From positions 22,525,863 through 22,589,862 of the forward strand of contig OZ038462.1 of the NCBI GenBank assembly GCA_964036295.1: DNA of 64,000 nucleotides, in the 5' to 3' direction. Source of the DNA: Plumapathes pennacea. Lineage: Eukaryota > Cnidaria > Anthozoa > Antipatharia > Myriopathidae. Both the position numbers and the translations under genes were made by a program. The stretch's first letter is position 1. Every line of letters begins with the position of its first letter. The notes beneath the pieces are model-generated. The model saw only the letters and a program-made list of their open reading frames with translations, was not told where the DNA came from and ran no database searches. This document shows positions 34,341 to 45,044 of the stretch, in pieces.

Positions 34341-34867
34341 CCGACGTTGATGGCAACTCCACCCACCTTTGCTCATGATTTGCTTGATATCATCCGCTGA
34401 CATCACTGGAAGTTCTGTCAAGTTTGACACGACAACTTGCTTTCCCTTGGTCTGGACATTCAGCTGCTGTTGCGCCTTATCACTCAGCAAATCTCGCAAA
34501 GTCTCGTTGTACACTTCTACCATGGAGACTTTCATGGCATAGTCTATGTTCTCCCTGTCTTTGCAGATTTTTAACAGCTCCTTGATCGATCTAATATTTA
34601 CTCCCGGGTTCGATTCTGGACCCATCATGGTGTACGTCTTCCCTGAACCTGCGTGAGAAACCGAAACATTCTTGGCCAGTCAGGAACAAATACAAAACCT
34701 GATTGCGATCTACTCACGAAAGCCAGTCAGTGACAATGGATGACGGCGTTTCTTCGCACTGCCGATTGGTTAAACGCAATTTACTTTGGCTTCTGATTGG
34801 TTGAAAGTGTTTCCTGCAATCTCTCTGATTGTGGTCGGTACGTTGGTTTTAGGTTTCCACATTAATC

Positions 34868-34955
34868 TGAAAACCACTCAGCTGATATCTGATTGAACTA
34901 TTAATTCCCCGGACATCATTTTGTACAGTTTTCTACTCGAATAATTGGGAGAATT
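34868..34955. repeat. Dispersed repeat fragment (family R1)
   Basis: Contains CAGCTGATATCTGATTGAAC, then TATTAATTCC and TTGGGAGAATTAAC, in the kinesin intron next to exon 34966. Confidence 0.5.
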
Positions 34956-35641
34956 AACAGCATACCTGTTTGCCCATAGGCCATAATACAAACATTGTGT
35001 AGCCGTCAGCACAAGATGTGATAAGTGGAAGAGTGTCTTGGAATACTTCCTCTTGAGTACTTGAGGGCGCGAACACTCGATCAAAGTGGAACACCTTCTC
35101 CTCACCAACACTGGGCACTTGAATTTCCTGCTCAGACGGAAACTGAAATGCATCTTTACTGCTGGCATCAAACCGACATCTACAGAACACCCGGATGTTT
35201 CCACGTAGCTCCCGCAGTTTGTTGTACAACAGTCTACGCTGAAAGACCTCTTTGTGGTACAAGCTTCTAAGTTCCTCAATTTCACTTGAATGGTTGTTCT
35301 GCTGGGATTTGATCTCTCTAACCAAACCAACAGCCTGGTTTAAGACGAACTGGATCCCACTGACCCCTTTTGAGAGTGTTTCTCTGACACCAAGTAAATC
35401 TTCTGACAAGGATTTTGCAGCAACTATTCATAGCACTAAGAGTTGTTGGAGATACACGCTGCCTTTGTGGGATGGGCTGGGGAATAGGAACTGAAGTATT
35501 ATTTTGGGGGTGGGGGTGTGGCAGTTAACCGTTCCTCTGCTAGATTAAGATCACGGATCATTATCGCTTTCTGGGCACGGAGCCTTATATAAAAACAAAG
35601 AATAGCATAAGAAAAAGACCCTCTATGTAAGTGTACTGTTT

Positions 35642-35850
35642 TACATAGCCGTTCTAAGGATTCTTACAGAGCCGCTCTAAGGATTCTTACAGAGCCGTTC
35701 TAAGGATTCTTACAGAGCCACTCTAAGGATTCTTACAGAGCCGTTCTAAGGATTCTTACAGAGCCACTCTAAGGATTCTTACAGAGCCGTTCTAAGGATT
35801 CTTACAGAGCCACTCTAAGGATTCTTACAGAGCCGTTCTAATGATTCTTA
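35642..35850. repeat. Subterminal 23-bp tandem array (left arm)
   Basis: About nine units of ACAGAGCCGTTCTAAGGATT plus CTT. CCGTTCTAAGG and CCACTCTAAGG variants mostly alternate, implying a 46-bp higher-order unit. Confidence 0.9.
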
Positions 35851-36639
35851 GTTTGAATTGTGTAACGGGTATTTTGACCCCTGTGCTATTTTATTAAGAT
35901 TAATGGTGGATGAGTTATATGAGGTTAAGGGAGTGATCGAGTGGCGAAGTGAAGTATAAATTAAAATGATGTGCGTTAGTACGTGATTATATGCTGCAGC
36001 GCTAAAATGGGGTCCGTGTCAGGGCTTGTATTTGTGTAGGGAACATTTTCGGTAGGGAGACATGTAGTTGGGGTCGGTAGTTAACACGTGTGTTGGGTAA
36101 CAAAGGGGACGGGAGCGAAGAGCGAATAAAACCGAGAATACAATAAACAGAGAACTGAGAAACGAAGGGATTAGTGAAGAAGCTAACACAATAACAGTAA
36201 TTAATAGAAGTGGAAGTTAAACGGGTGGTGTAGGAAAGAGCGCTCTAAAAAGTGTGTCGAACTAATGAGCATCATTTGAGGTTTGTCCGTCGAAGCAACC
36301 GCGCTATTCTCATCAGGGGCATAGTAACGCGGTTGCTCTATGAAGGTGAAAGTTCCTTCAATAGTACGTGTTTCGAAATGGTAGGCGCGCGCCATCCATG
36401 CCCTACACGATCAACGGTTACAAACTTTTGGCCCTGGCCGAGTTGAGGGTGAAGGGAGAAAGGCGGGGAAGATAGTCAAGACTTCGACACAAGGAGGGGA
36501 GGGAAAAAAATTAGGTGGAAGGAATTGACTTACCTCGATAGATTTCCGAAGATCGATGCCGTAGGACTGCATCCAAACGCTAAGTAAAATACTGGGTTGC
36601 AATACGACAGGCAGTTGTAAACGAAGTCGAATCGTGGCC
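35849..36639. repeat. 791-bp direct repeat, left copy
   Basis: Matches 37947-38737 with a constant offset of 2098 and only about two differences noticed. Starts TAGTTTGAATTGTGTAACGG and ends GAAGTCGAATCGTGGCC. Contains a 64-residue minus-strand frame (36201-36395, starts MARAYHFETRTIEGTFTF) that is intact in both copies. No TG...CA ends, so it is not an ordinary LTR. A minus-strand exon-like segment ends at a GTAAGT donor near 36537. Confidence 0.85.
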
Positions 36640-37790
36640 ACGTGAAATGTAAAGTGACCTTTGGTTTGTGGGGGCGTACCTTTTGCTGGCCAATAGGAGG
36701 CGGGTATAGAGAATTATTAACAAGGAAAACGGCGACTGGGAGGGCGGGTCGAAGGGGAAATTGTTTGTAAAACACATTTGTTTTTGGAAACAGGAAAAGG
36801 AGTTTCGTCGTAGTTGTTTCTGTTGGGTGGGGGAGGGGGAGTTGTTTGTGAAACACATTTGTATTTGGAAACGGGAAAGGGAGTTTCGTAGTTGTTGTTT
36901 CTGTAGGGTGGGGGAGGGGGAATTGTTTGAGGCCTGGGGATCGGGGGGGGGGGAGTGTTGGTTGTAGAAAGTTGTTTGAGGGGAAAATTGTTTGTGAAAC
37001 ACATTTGTATTTGGAAACGGGAAAGGGAGTTTCGTAGTTGTTGTTTCTGTAGGTTGGGGGAGGGGGAATTGTTTGAGGCCTGGGGATCGGGGGGGCTGTA
37101 GAAAGTTGTTTCAGGGGGGAATTGTTTGTGAAACACATTTGTATTTGGAAACGGGAAAGGGAGTTTAGTAGTTGTTGTTTCTGTAGGGTGGGGGAGGGGG
37201 GAATTGTTTGAGGCCTGGGGATCGGGGGGGGGGGGGGGGGTTGTTGGTTGTAGAAAGTTGTTTGAAGGGGAAATTGTTTGTGAAACACATTTGTATTTGG
37301 AAACGGGAAAGGGAGTTTCGTAGTTGTTGTTTCTGTAGGGTGGGGGAGGAGGAAATTTGTTTGAGGCCTGGGGAGCGGGGTAGGGGAAATGGAAAGTTGT
37401 TAGGGAAAAAAAATTGTTTGTGAAACACATTTGTATTTGGAAACGGGAAAAGGAGTTTCGTAGTTGTTGTTTCTGTTGGGTGGGGGTAGGGGAATTGTTT
37501 GAGGCCTGGGGATCGGAGGGGGGGGGGGGGAGGTTGGTTGTAGAAAGTTGTTTGAGGGGGAAATTGTTTGTGAAACACCTTTGTATTTGGAAACGGGAAA
37601 GGGAGTTTCGTAGTTGTTGTTTCTGTAGGGTGGGGGAGGGGGGAATTGTTTGAGGCCTGGGGATCGGGGCGAGGGGGAATGAAAAGTAGTTGAAATGGAA
37701 ATTATTTGTAAAACACATTTGTATTTGGAAACGGGAAAAGGAGTTTAGTAGTTGTTGTTTCTGTTGGGTGGGTCGCTCGTGCTGCATAAA
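36640..37790. repeat. G-rich minisatellite, unit about 165 bp
   Basis: About 6-7 units, each with GGAAATTGTTTGTGAAACAC, then TTTGTATTTGGAAACGGG, GTAGTTGTTGTTTCTG and a G tract of 8-17 bases after GGGGATCGG. Plus-strand G runs could form G-quadruplexes. The long proline/asparagine-rich frame on the minus strand is a by-product of the repeat. Confidence 0.85.
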
Positions 37791-37946
37791 CTGTATAATT
37801 GGATTACAATGACGTTACGGTAAACATTAAGATGTAATTGGAACGGAAATGTGAATTAATAAGTAAGCGGGGACGGGGTGTTGTGAAATAATAAACACAA
37901 GGGGATCCTTGGTTAGGATCGCTCTTTTCCCCGGTAAATCAGAACA

Positions 37947-38737
37947 TAGTTTGAATTGTGTAACGGGTATTTTGACCCCTGTGCTATTTTATTAAGATTA
38001 ATGGTGGATGAGTTATATGAGGTTAAGGGAGTGATCGAGTGGCGAAGTGAAGTATAAATTAAAATGATGTGCGTTAGTACGTGATTATATGCTGCAGCGC
38101 TAAAATGGGGTCCGTGTCAGGGCTTGTATTTGTGTAGGGAACATTTTCGGTAGGGAGACATGTAGTTGGGGTCGGTAGTTAACACGTGTGTTGGGTAACA
38201 AAGGGGACGGGAGCGAAGAGCGAATAAAACTGAGAATACAATAAACAGAGAACTGAGAAACGAAGGGATTAGTGAAGAAGCTAACACAATAACAGTAATT
38301 AATAGAAGTGGAAGTTAAACGGGTGGTGTAGGAAAGAGCGCTCTAAAAAGTGTGTCGAACTAATGAGCATCATTTGAGGTTTGTCCGTCGAAGCAACCGC
38401 GCTATTCTCATCAGGGGCATAGTAACGCGGTTGCTCTATGAAGGTGAAAGTTCCTTCAATAGTACGTGTTTCGAAATGGTAGGCGCGCGCCATCCATGCC
38501 CTACACGATCAACGGTTACAAACTTTTGGCCCTGGCCGAGTTGAGGGTGAAGGGAGAAAGGCGGGGAAGATGGTCAAGACTTCGACACAAGGAGGGGAGG
38601 GAAAAAAATTAGGTGGAAGGAATTGACTTACCTCGATAGATTTCCGAAGATCGATGCCGTAGGACTGCATCCAAACGCTAAGTAAAATACTGGGTTGCAA
38701 TACGACAGGCAGTTGTAAACGAAGTCGAATCGTGGCC
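37947..38737. repeat. 791-bp direct repeat, right copy
   Basis: Near-identical to 35849-36639, including the 64-residue minus-strand frame (38299-38493). The unit of duplication could equally be 2098 bp (repeat plus minisatellite) with a truncated second copy. Confidence 0.85.
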
Positions 38738-39879
38738 TACTTGGGTTGTGTACTCCCCTCGATTTTTATTTCTGTTTCAGGTTTTTCTGATGGGATTTAT
38801 TAACTGCTGGCAAGAAGTGAATCAGGCAGCGATGGTAAGAGCTCTTTTCTCTACTTATTTGTTAATCATTGAACTTTGCTTTTCCTTCTTTCCTTTGTGG
38901 CTATATCTTACTGACAGTGATATGTTTCTTGGCATTATATGGGTGATGCAGAATTAGTACAAATTGCGTCCTTTGTATTGTTTATAGGAAAGTAGAGTGA
39001 CATCAGACGAAAGTTGAGAAAGACAGACATATGGGAGAACAAGAAGACTTAAAAATTACGGCCACAGATGCCCACAAAGAGGGAGTTGTTACATGAGTGG
39101 TTTTCAAATGCCATGGATAACACGATTGAAGACAGGGAATGAACATCAAAGTGGATGAAAATTCAAGCTACCATAGTTTATGCATTCATATATACCTGGT
39201 TGTACGAACAATATTGTTTAAGTCTTAATTTGATATGTATATTTCATTCTGGTTCAGCATTTCTTTTTTAAAGTGATTTACACTGTTTCTTTGTTTTTAG
39301 GTTTTAGACACTCCTATACAGAATTGTAAATGTAACTGTTTACATATTGTAATGCTATTATTATTGTTATTGTTATTAATATTAAATGTAATACTTCCAA
39401 CAGCAAAAAGGCTCCTGTTGTTTTTTGTTTTGATTGTTTATTTTTATTTTTTTATGGAGGTTCAAACAACGAATCAAAATTCAAAAAGGAAACGTTGTAC
39501 GTTTTTGTTAAACTGACTCATGGTTCATGGAAACCTCCATACCTATTTTGCGTTTCCTTTCTCCTAACTCATCTAATATTGGACATTTCGGTCGCAAACC
39601 TTCAGCAAATAAATAGCACAATAGCAAAACTAGACGTCCCCATGTGCTCCGTGCTACTGCTTTGTTGACCACCAAATAATGATCAGACAATATGACGATA
39701 TAAACTCGTATTTATATACCATAACGTATTTATAAGCTGATCGAACAACGACCCTGAGTTTTTGTGTTCTCACTACATCACTTTAATGCTCCACCCCTCC
39801 ACTCCTCCCCGGGTCTCCCGGCCGTCCCCTGCCCCTCTCCCAAAATTTGTTATATAAAGTTTAAAACGAGGTCTTTGAG
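38738..39879. other. Unique AT-rich interior of the foldback element
   Basis: No recognised gene. A plus-strand exon-like segment at 38779-38831 sits between TTTCTGTTTCAG and GTAAGAG (reading VFLMGFINCWQEVNQAAM) but no partner exons are evident. Contains ATT repeats near 39355. Confidence 0.45.
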
Positions 39880-40130
39880 CGGCGCTGTAAGAATCGTTAG
39901 AGTGGCTCTGTAAGAATCCTTAGAACGGCTCTGTAAGAGAATCGTTAGAGTGGCTCTGTAAGAATCCTTAGAACGGCTCTGTAAGAGAATCGTTAGAGTG
40001 GCTCTGTAAGAATCCTTAGGGTGGCTCTGTAAGAATCCTAAGAATGGCTCTGTAAGAGTCCTTAGAATGGCTCTGTAAGAATCCTTAAACGGCTCTGTAA
40101 GAATCCTTAGAACGGCTCTGTAAGAGAGGC
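39880..40130. repeat. Subterminal 23-bp tandem array (right arm, inverted)
   Basis: Units of TAAGAATCCTTAGAACGGCT plus CTG, the inverse of the left-arm array, with more variants (GAGAATCGTTAG insertions). Confidence 0.9.
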
Positions 40131-40229
40131 TTATGTAAAACAGTACACTTACATAGAGGGTCTTTTTCTTATGTTATTCTTTGTTTTTATATAAGGCTCC
40201 GTGCCCAGAAAGCGATAATGATCCCTCCA

Positions 40230-41702
40230 TCCACTACACAAATTGCTTGCTAAGGGAACACCATGGAGTTGGAAGCAGGAGCAGTCAAAAGCGTTCCAGA
40301 GATTTGAGGAACTATTGATCAAAGCAAACCTACTGGTGCATTTTGATAGCAGCAAAGAGATTGTACTATCGTGCGATGCCTTCCCCTATGTAATTGGCGC
40401 AGTGTTCGCCCACAAGATGGCAGATGGATCAGAACGACCCATCGCCTATGCCTCACGCACATTGGCGCCATCAGAAAGAAATTATACACAGGTTGAAAAG
40501 GAAGGACTAAGCGTCGTCTTTGGTGTCAGAAAGTTTCAACAATACCTGTATGGCAATTGCTTCACAGTTTACACCGACCACAAGCCTTTGTTGGGACTGT
40601 TCAATGAGAAGCAACCAGTGCCAACCATGGCTGCGGCCCGCATCCAACGATGGGCACTCACACTCTCAGCATATGAATACACCATCCAGTATCGCCCTGG
40701 GAAAGACCATGGAAATGCAGATGCTTTGAGCCGGCTTCAACTGCCAGAGTCAATCAGAGTACCCCAGTATGATTCTTTTAGTGGACCAACTGGAAACCAC
40801 ACCAGTGACAGCCCAGAAGATCAGCCAATGGACCAGAAGGGACCCCACCATGCCCAAAGTTATCGCATACATAACCCAGGGGTTGTCATCAGTACTGCCA
40901 GCACATGAAGAGGAACTGAGACCCTACTTCAATCGGGGGCTGACAACAGAGGTAGGTTGTCATATGTGGGGGCAGAGGGTTGTGATACCCCATCTAGGCC
41001 GTAATCTAATGATGGCAGAGTTGCATGTGGGACACCCAGGCATTTGTCGCATGAAAGCATTGGCCAGGTCAATAATGTGGTGGCCAAAGATGGACAATGA
41101 CCTGGAGTAGCGTGTCGAGAACTGTAGCCCCTGTCAAGAGAACAGGCAGAAGCAGGCCAAATTGTTCAAAGTACTGTTCCAGTACAGAATCACGCCACAG
41201 ACTACAACAGGGCAATCTCCAGCTAAACTGTTGATGAATCGCACATTGAGATCACGCCTTGATCTCATCAGACCCGACACAGGAAGGAGAGTGCGGGGGA
41301 AACAAGAAGACCACAAGAGTCAACATGACATGCACGCAAAGGAACACAGTTTCCAGAAGGGACAGCCGGTGTATGTCACCAACTACGGGCGTGGGCAGAA
41401 ATGCTTCCCTGGAACCATCGAATCCAAGACTGTCAGACTCAGAGCTAGTGAGGAGACACCAGGATCAAGTGGGAGAGAGACATTGGGAACCAGAACCAGT
41501 CAGTGGGAGTGAGGAACCTGACCTGACATCAGACTCAGCACCAACCCAAGCTGCGCCCACAATCACTGAGTCTACCCCACCCACAACTGTGGTGACATCA
41601 GCTACACCAGCAAATCCAGCCAGTTGCGAGTCCACCCAGAGGACATACCCTGTGCGTGACCGGAAGGCACCCAGCTATCTGAGAGACTTTGTGCGCAGCT
41701 GA
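40230..41702 (+). pseudogene. Ty3/Gypsy-type retrotransposon pol fragment
   Basis: 40243-40908 encodes the end of reverse transcriptase and RNase H: LSCDAFPYVIGAVFAHK, RPIAYASRTLAPSERNY, FTVYTDHKPLLGLF and IQYRPGKDHGNADALSRL. A frame change leads to 40769-41110, which has the integrase zinc-binding region (ELHVGHPGICRMKALAR). After a stop at 41108 the sequence jumps to the integrase C-terminal region (41162-41512), so the central DDE core is missing. Its 5' side is cut by the foldback at 40224. A purine tract (AGGAGGGG near 41825) may mark the 3' end. Non-functional. Confidence 0.85.
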
Positions 41703-42265
41703 AACATTTGCGATTAGGACTGTTTATTTTGTCTTGAGGCATTGAGTTTGTTTAAATAGAGCTTTAAGACTAAGGATGAAGGAATGTGGAAGCGTGACGC
41801 GTGACTATTACAATTGCCTTATTAGGAGGGGCAGTAAAACTACTCGAGGTCTGACCTGTATCATGCGGTGTTTTATCAAATGTAGTTGCGTTCCAAGAGT
41901 GTTTATTGGAGTAAGGATACTACAACAAGATACACCATACAGTGTGCAGAACTCAAGGTATTTGATACAGTAGCTTGTTCTGATGTAAGCTAATTAAACT
42001 ATCAAATATTATTATGGGAGAAATTTTGTGAGTACCAGAGTGAAAGAGTTAAATTTCCCGCTAAACAATAAACCGTCCACTAGATACCCTTTTAGAAAAT
42101 AAATAGTCATACACCACAAGATATACATTTGAATGGGTATCCTTTTGAGTAAATGTGATCTGATGGGCATTGAGGGTACAAAATAAAGAGATACAAGTAT
42201 TTTACCTTTACATACTGTACTACAAGTACTAAGCAAGTCAGAAAGCATCATACATCTGTACTCAC

Positions 42266-43545
42266 TTCCATTTTTTTCAATCACAAAATTGACATTTGGC
42301 CCAAATGGGACTTTCAGCATTGTGTGACACATGAAATTGACCAGGAAAACTTTTTCAATAATGATTACTTCTGCTTCCTACTGCAAGCCAACAATATCAG
42401 AGGATTAACACTCTACTATATATAATCACCTGACAACCTGGAACACTGGGAAGTAAACCATATTCTTGAAATTTGATATATTCTAATGATGCAAACAAGT
42501 AAACAAAGATCCACCAATAGAATTGATCAATGCGTTGTTCTCAGCAGAATCACACACTTGACCTGCACCCATGTAGTTAGAGCATCCACCGATATCTCGG
42601 AGGACATGGGTTTGATTCTCGTTGAAGCCCAGACTTTTTTGTCCCGAGCTATCTTTGCAACTGCTTAAGTTGCTTCTTCCAACTGCAAAGGTCACTTTCA
42701 CTGTTATTCTCCATCCGCAGTTCATATATATGAGCTTCCTCATATATAAATCATAGCATTATCCTCTGTTAGGCCATAAATATTTCCCACAATATAAATA
42801 CATGTTCCAAAATCTCCATAAATTTTTGAAGATACTGTCCACACTAAACACTGCTTAAAAAACATCAGTGCGGATAGAAGAAGAGAATGCGTAACTGAAG
42901 GTACCAAATTCCATGACCCTCCATATTTTAATCCAAATCTCTGTCGACAGTACAGGGGCAACGGGATCCGTCACAGTTCACATCTCATCTGTGACTACAA
43001 TAAGGGGATATCGCGACCCCTCCCTCAATTCTTTTATTCACTTTTTAGCCGTTCTTAGAAGTCCCATTGTCAATTTGTTGTGGGTTCCTGCTAACCTGGT
43101 AATTATGCCGAGTACTGTACTCACCAGTATAGTCTCGATCCTACGCACACGTTTCTTTGGACTCGATCTTCCACTTTGTGCAGGAGCAAAAAGGCTACCA
43201 CTAACATATTGCTGTGCATACACTGTGAAGTACACGCGCGATCTGCATTTTATACACTTTATTTAAAGCGTGTAAAGTGCTGCGCCCTGCTCCATTTGCG
43301 GCAATAAAAAGTGAAACACCACGTGGAAAATGATAACACCTGTGTAACTCACCTTCGCCACAACTGGGAAATCCGGATTTTGTGAACAGTTTGGATCATC
43401 CGAATCAACTTCCAAGGTTTTTTTATCACCTTCATCGTCAGACGAAACTTTCCTCCTTCGCTTGGTCTTCTTGACTGAGGAGATCGAGTCGTCCCCGTTG
43501 TCAACATCGAGATTTCGGTGTCTTCCCCCGTCGTCTTTGCGCCAT
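42266..43545 (-). pseudogene. SMC6: SMC6 duplicate, exons 1 and 2 only
   Basis: Exon 1 copy 43353-43545 and exon 2 copy 42266-42380 keep both splice boundaries. Exon 1 has two single-base deletions near its start. Exon 2 begins with a TAG in place of the TAT codon, and the Walker A first glycine is Glu (EKNGS for GKNGS). No later SMC6 exons follow to the left. The intron keeps the SINE but lacks the MITE found at 8761-9214. Confidence 0.88.
42555..42650 (+). repeat. tRNA-derived SINE in SMC6 duplicate
   Basis: TAGTTAGAGCATCCACCGAT and GGGTTTGATTCTCGTTG form degenerate A and B boxes. Same position as the SINE at 8655-8735, though the anticodon-region sequences differ. Confidence 0.55.
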
Positions 43546-43664
43546 TTTTTGCAATTTGTTTTAAATCAAAAGCAAACCTTAGACTACCACTACAGTAAAA
43601 GCTAATATTTTGCGACGGTAATAGCTAAGTAACTCAAAAAGTTAAAAAACAGGTTTAATCAATG

Positions 43665-43972
43665 TTAGTATATACCAAACAAGTGAATAGTGCTTTACGC
43701 GCGCTCTGATTGGCTCCTCAATCTCGGAATGTCAAGTACTATTCACTTCCCAGCGGCTTCCGGTAAAACAAAATGGCGCGCAAACCCAATTTTTGCCCAC
43801 TTTTGTCGGAAATAAACTAGCTATTTGGGAGTTGGCTATTAAACTTTTATGGTATATACTAAAACAATCATTCGCCTCAGTGTCGGTGAATATCGGTGGA
43901 TATTTTCCTCGCCGAAACGGCTCGGTAAATATCCACCGATATTCACCTCCACTTCGGCAAATAATTGTTAAA
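43665..43972. mobile_element. Insertion upstream of the SMC6 duplicate (TTAGTATATACC ends plus hairpin)
   Basis: Absent at the equivalent site near 10141. TTAGTATATACC (43665) is inverted at about 43850-43861 (GGTATATACTAA), followed by a long hairpin whose arms share GGTGAATATCGGTGGATATT and its inverse, with an inner CGAAACGGCTCG. Probably one MITE next to or inside another. Confidence 0.6.
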
Positions 43973-44702
43973 TAAAACAACAACTTTCCCTCGCGCCACA
44001 AATTTTAAATGGTACCAAACAAGGAAATTGGGGTGCACTCTAAGAGAATGGGAACCAGTTATTTTTAGGACTTGTTCCCAGCCTCTTCAGGTTCACGACA
44101 AGAATGCGGCCCAGGCCCTCTCCATTTATCTCTGAAACGTAAGGGATTGTGAGATCGTCAAGGCGCAAACCGCAAAGTTGATAAAACCAAAGGTGTCTTT
44201 TATGATTCTGTTTCTGAGATTTCTAGTTTTTGCTTTTCCCCACACTTGATAATAATATATTTTATACAAGGTTTTCTCAGTTCTCTGATGCTGGAGTGAA
44301 GAGTCTACGACCATCCCCATGGAATAAGACAACTGAGCAGTTTTGGATCAAGTTCTGAGCAGAAACTTTCAAGATGCGCACTGTCAAAATTTGACGCGAT
44401 CGAAACTAGTGGAGTTGCCTCAATCAAAAGTTTTACACATTCCCGGATGAACAAATACAAGTGCGCAACGCAGTGTGGTCTGCACGACACAACTTTTGCA
44501 CCACAAAGAAACTAATTCTTTATTTTCACTAAGAGATAATTCCTTCTTATAGTACATAAGAGTAGAATTAAAAGGATGTCTGATTTTTTAACTAACAACT
44601 AATAGAATGCGCCAGTCGCAAGTACAGATGAGATAACACAACGGAAGGCTTTCGACCTATTGTACTGTATAACTAAAACCTTCCATTATACGTCTCAGTT
44701 TA

Positions 44703-44763
44703 AAGGCCCTGTTACACCTTGCAATTTTCACAGTGTAACAGAATTGCACAGTGTAAAAGCGCC
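44703..44763. mobile_element. Deleted remnant of the Harbinger-like MITE
   Basis: Keeps both ends (AGGCCCTGTTACACC and the inverse of AGGCGC...) of the 580-bp element at 10893-11472 but only about 61 bases remain. Shows that the MITE predates the segmental duplication. Confidence 0.75.
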
Positions 44764-45044
44764 TTAGCTAAATAGTGTTCAATGTTCGCAGTGATATTAT
44801 AGTCTTAATATCTGAGTGCATACACGGATGAATATTTCACCCGTCTTTGACCGAGGTGCTTTCTATTCACGACGCGCGGCAATAAATTTGCCGGTTTGTA
44901 TGGAATATGCATTACGTAGCAACCGAGCATTTTGAATAGCTAAGACGCCGGTCCGACCGCGCGTATAAATGAACAGTCGTTTTAAACGAGGGTCTAAGCA
45001 AACATTCAATATTCCCAGCGCGCAATCTTTAAAACTAAAACCCC

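Larger units (their letters stand above)
33055..35409 (-). pseudogene. Kinesin-14 (minus-end-directed, C-terminal motor) gene with two frameshifts
   Basis: Exons seen: about 34966-35409, 34367-34648 and 33055-33517. The first holds a coiled-coil neck ending KLRELRGNIRVFCRCR, the kinesin-14 neck-motor junction. The second begins with the GSGKT half of the P-loop and has KVSMVEVYNETLRDLL. The third has switch I NTNSSRSH, the switch II region LVGLAGSER, and INKSLTALGQVF with VPYRNSKLT. Breaks: two extra bases just before the P-loop in exon 1 (near 34998) and one missing base before NTNSSRSH in exon 3 (near 33487). Switch II has G where kinesins have D (GLAGSE for DLAGSE). The closest family may be KIF25 or KIFC3. 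Upstream exons are not identified. Assembly indels remain an alternative to a true pseudogene. Confidence 0.75.
35555..40224. mobile_element. 4.67-kb foldback element with long inverted ends and subterminal repeat arrays
   Basis: The left end GGATCATTATCGCTTTCTGG and about 90 following bases are inverted at 40224 leftward, after which both arms contain tandem 23-bp units (ACAGAGCCGTTCTAAGGATT plus CTT): 35642-35850 on the left, inverted at about 39880-40130 on the right. The interior has two 791-bp direct repeats, a G-rich minisatellite and 1.1 kb of unique AT-rich DNA. No transposase was recognised. The architecture recalls foldback elements such as FB or Galileo (inference). No clear target duplication. 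Confidence 0.72.

Noticed and set aside
36530-36640. GPCR TM7 (a CNPVFY-like match on the minus strand)
   Set aside because: Only a short resemblance to NPxxY in a repeat copy, with no other helices upstream and a stop shortly after.
36530-37787. Long Pro/Asn-rich proteins (252 and 356 residues, minus strand)
   Set aside because: They are translations of the G-rich minisatellite; repeats differ by indels and frames overlap each other.
35849-38737. Ordinary LTR retrotransposon with 791-bp LTRs
   Set aside because: No TG...CA ends, primer-binding site or polypurine tract, and the interior is only a minisatellite.
38779-38831. Plus-strand coding exon between TTTCAG and GTAAGAG
   Set aside because: 18 codons with acceptable splice signals but no neighbouring exons, no homology recognised and located within a mobile element.
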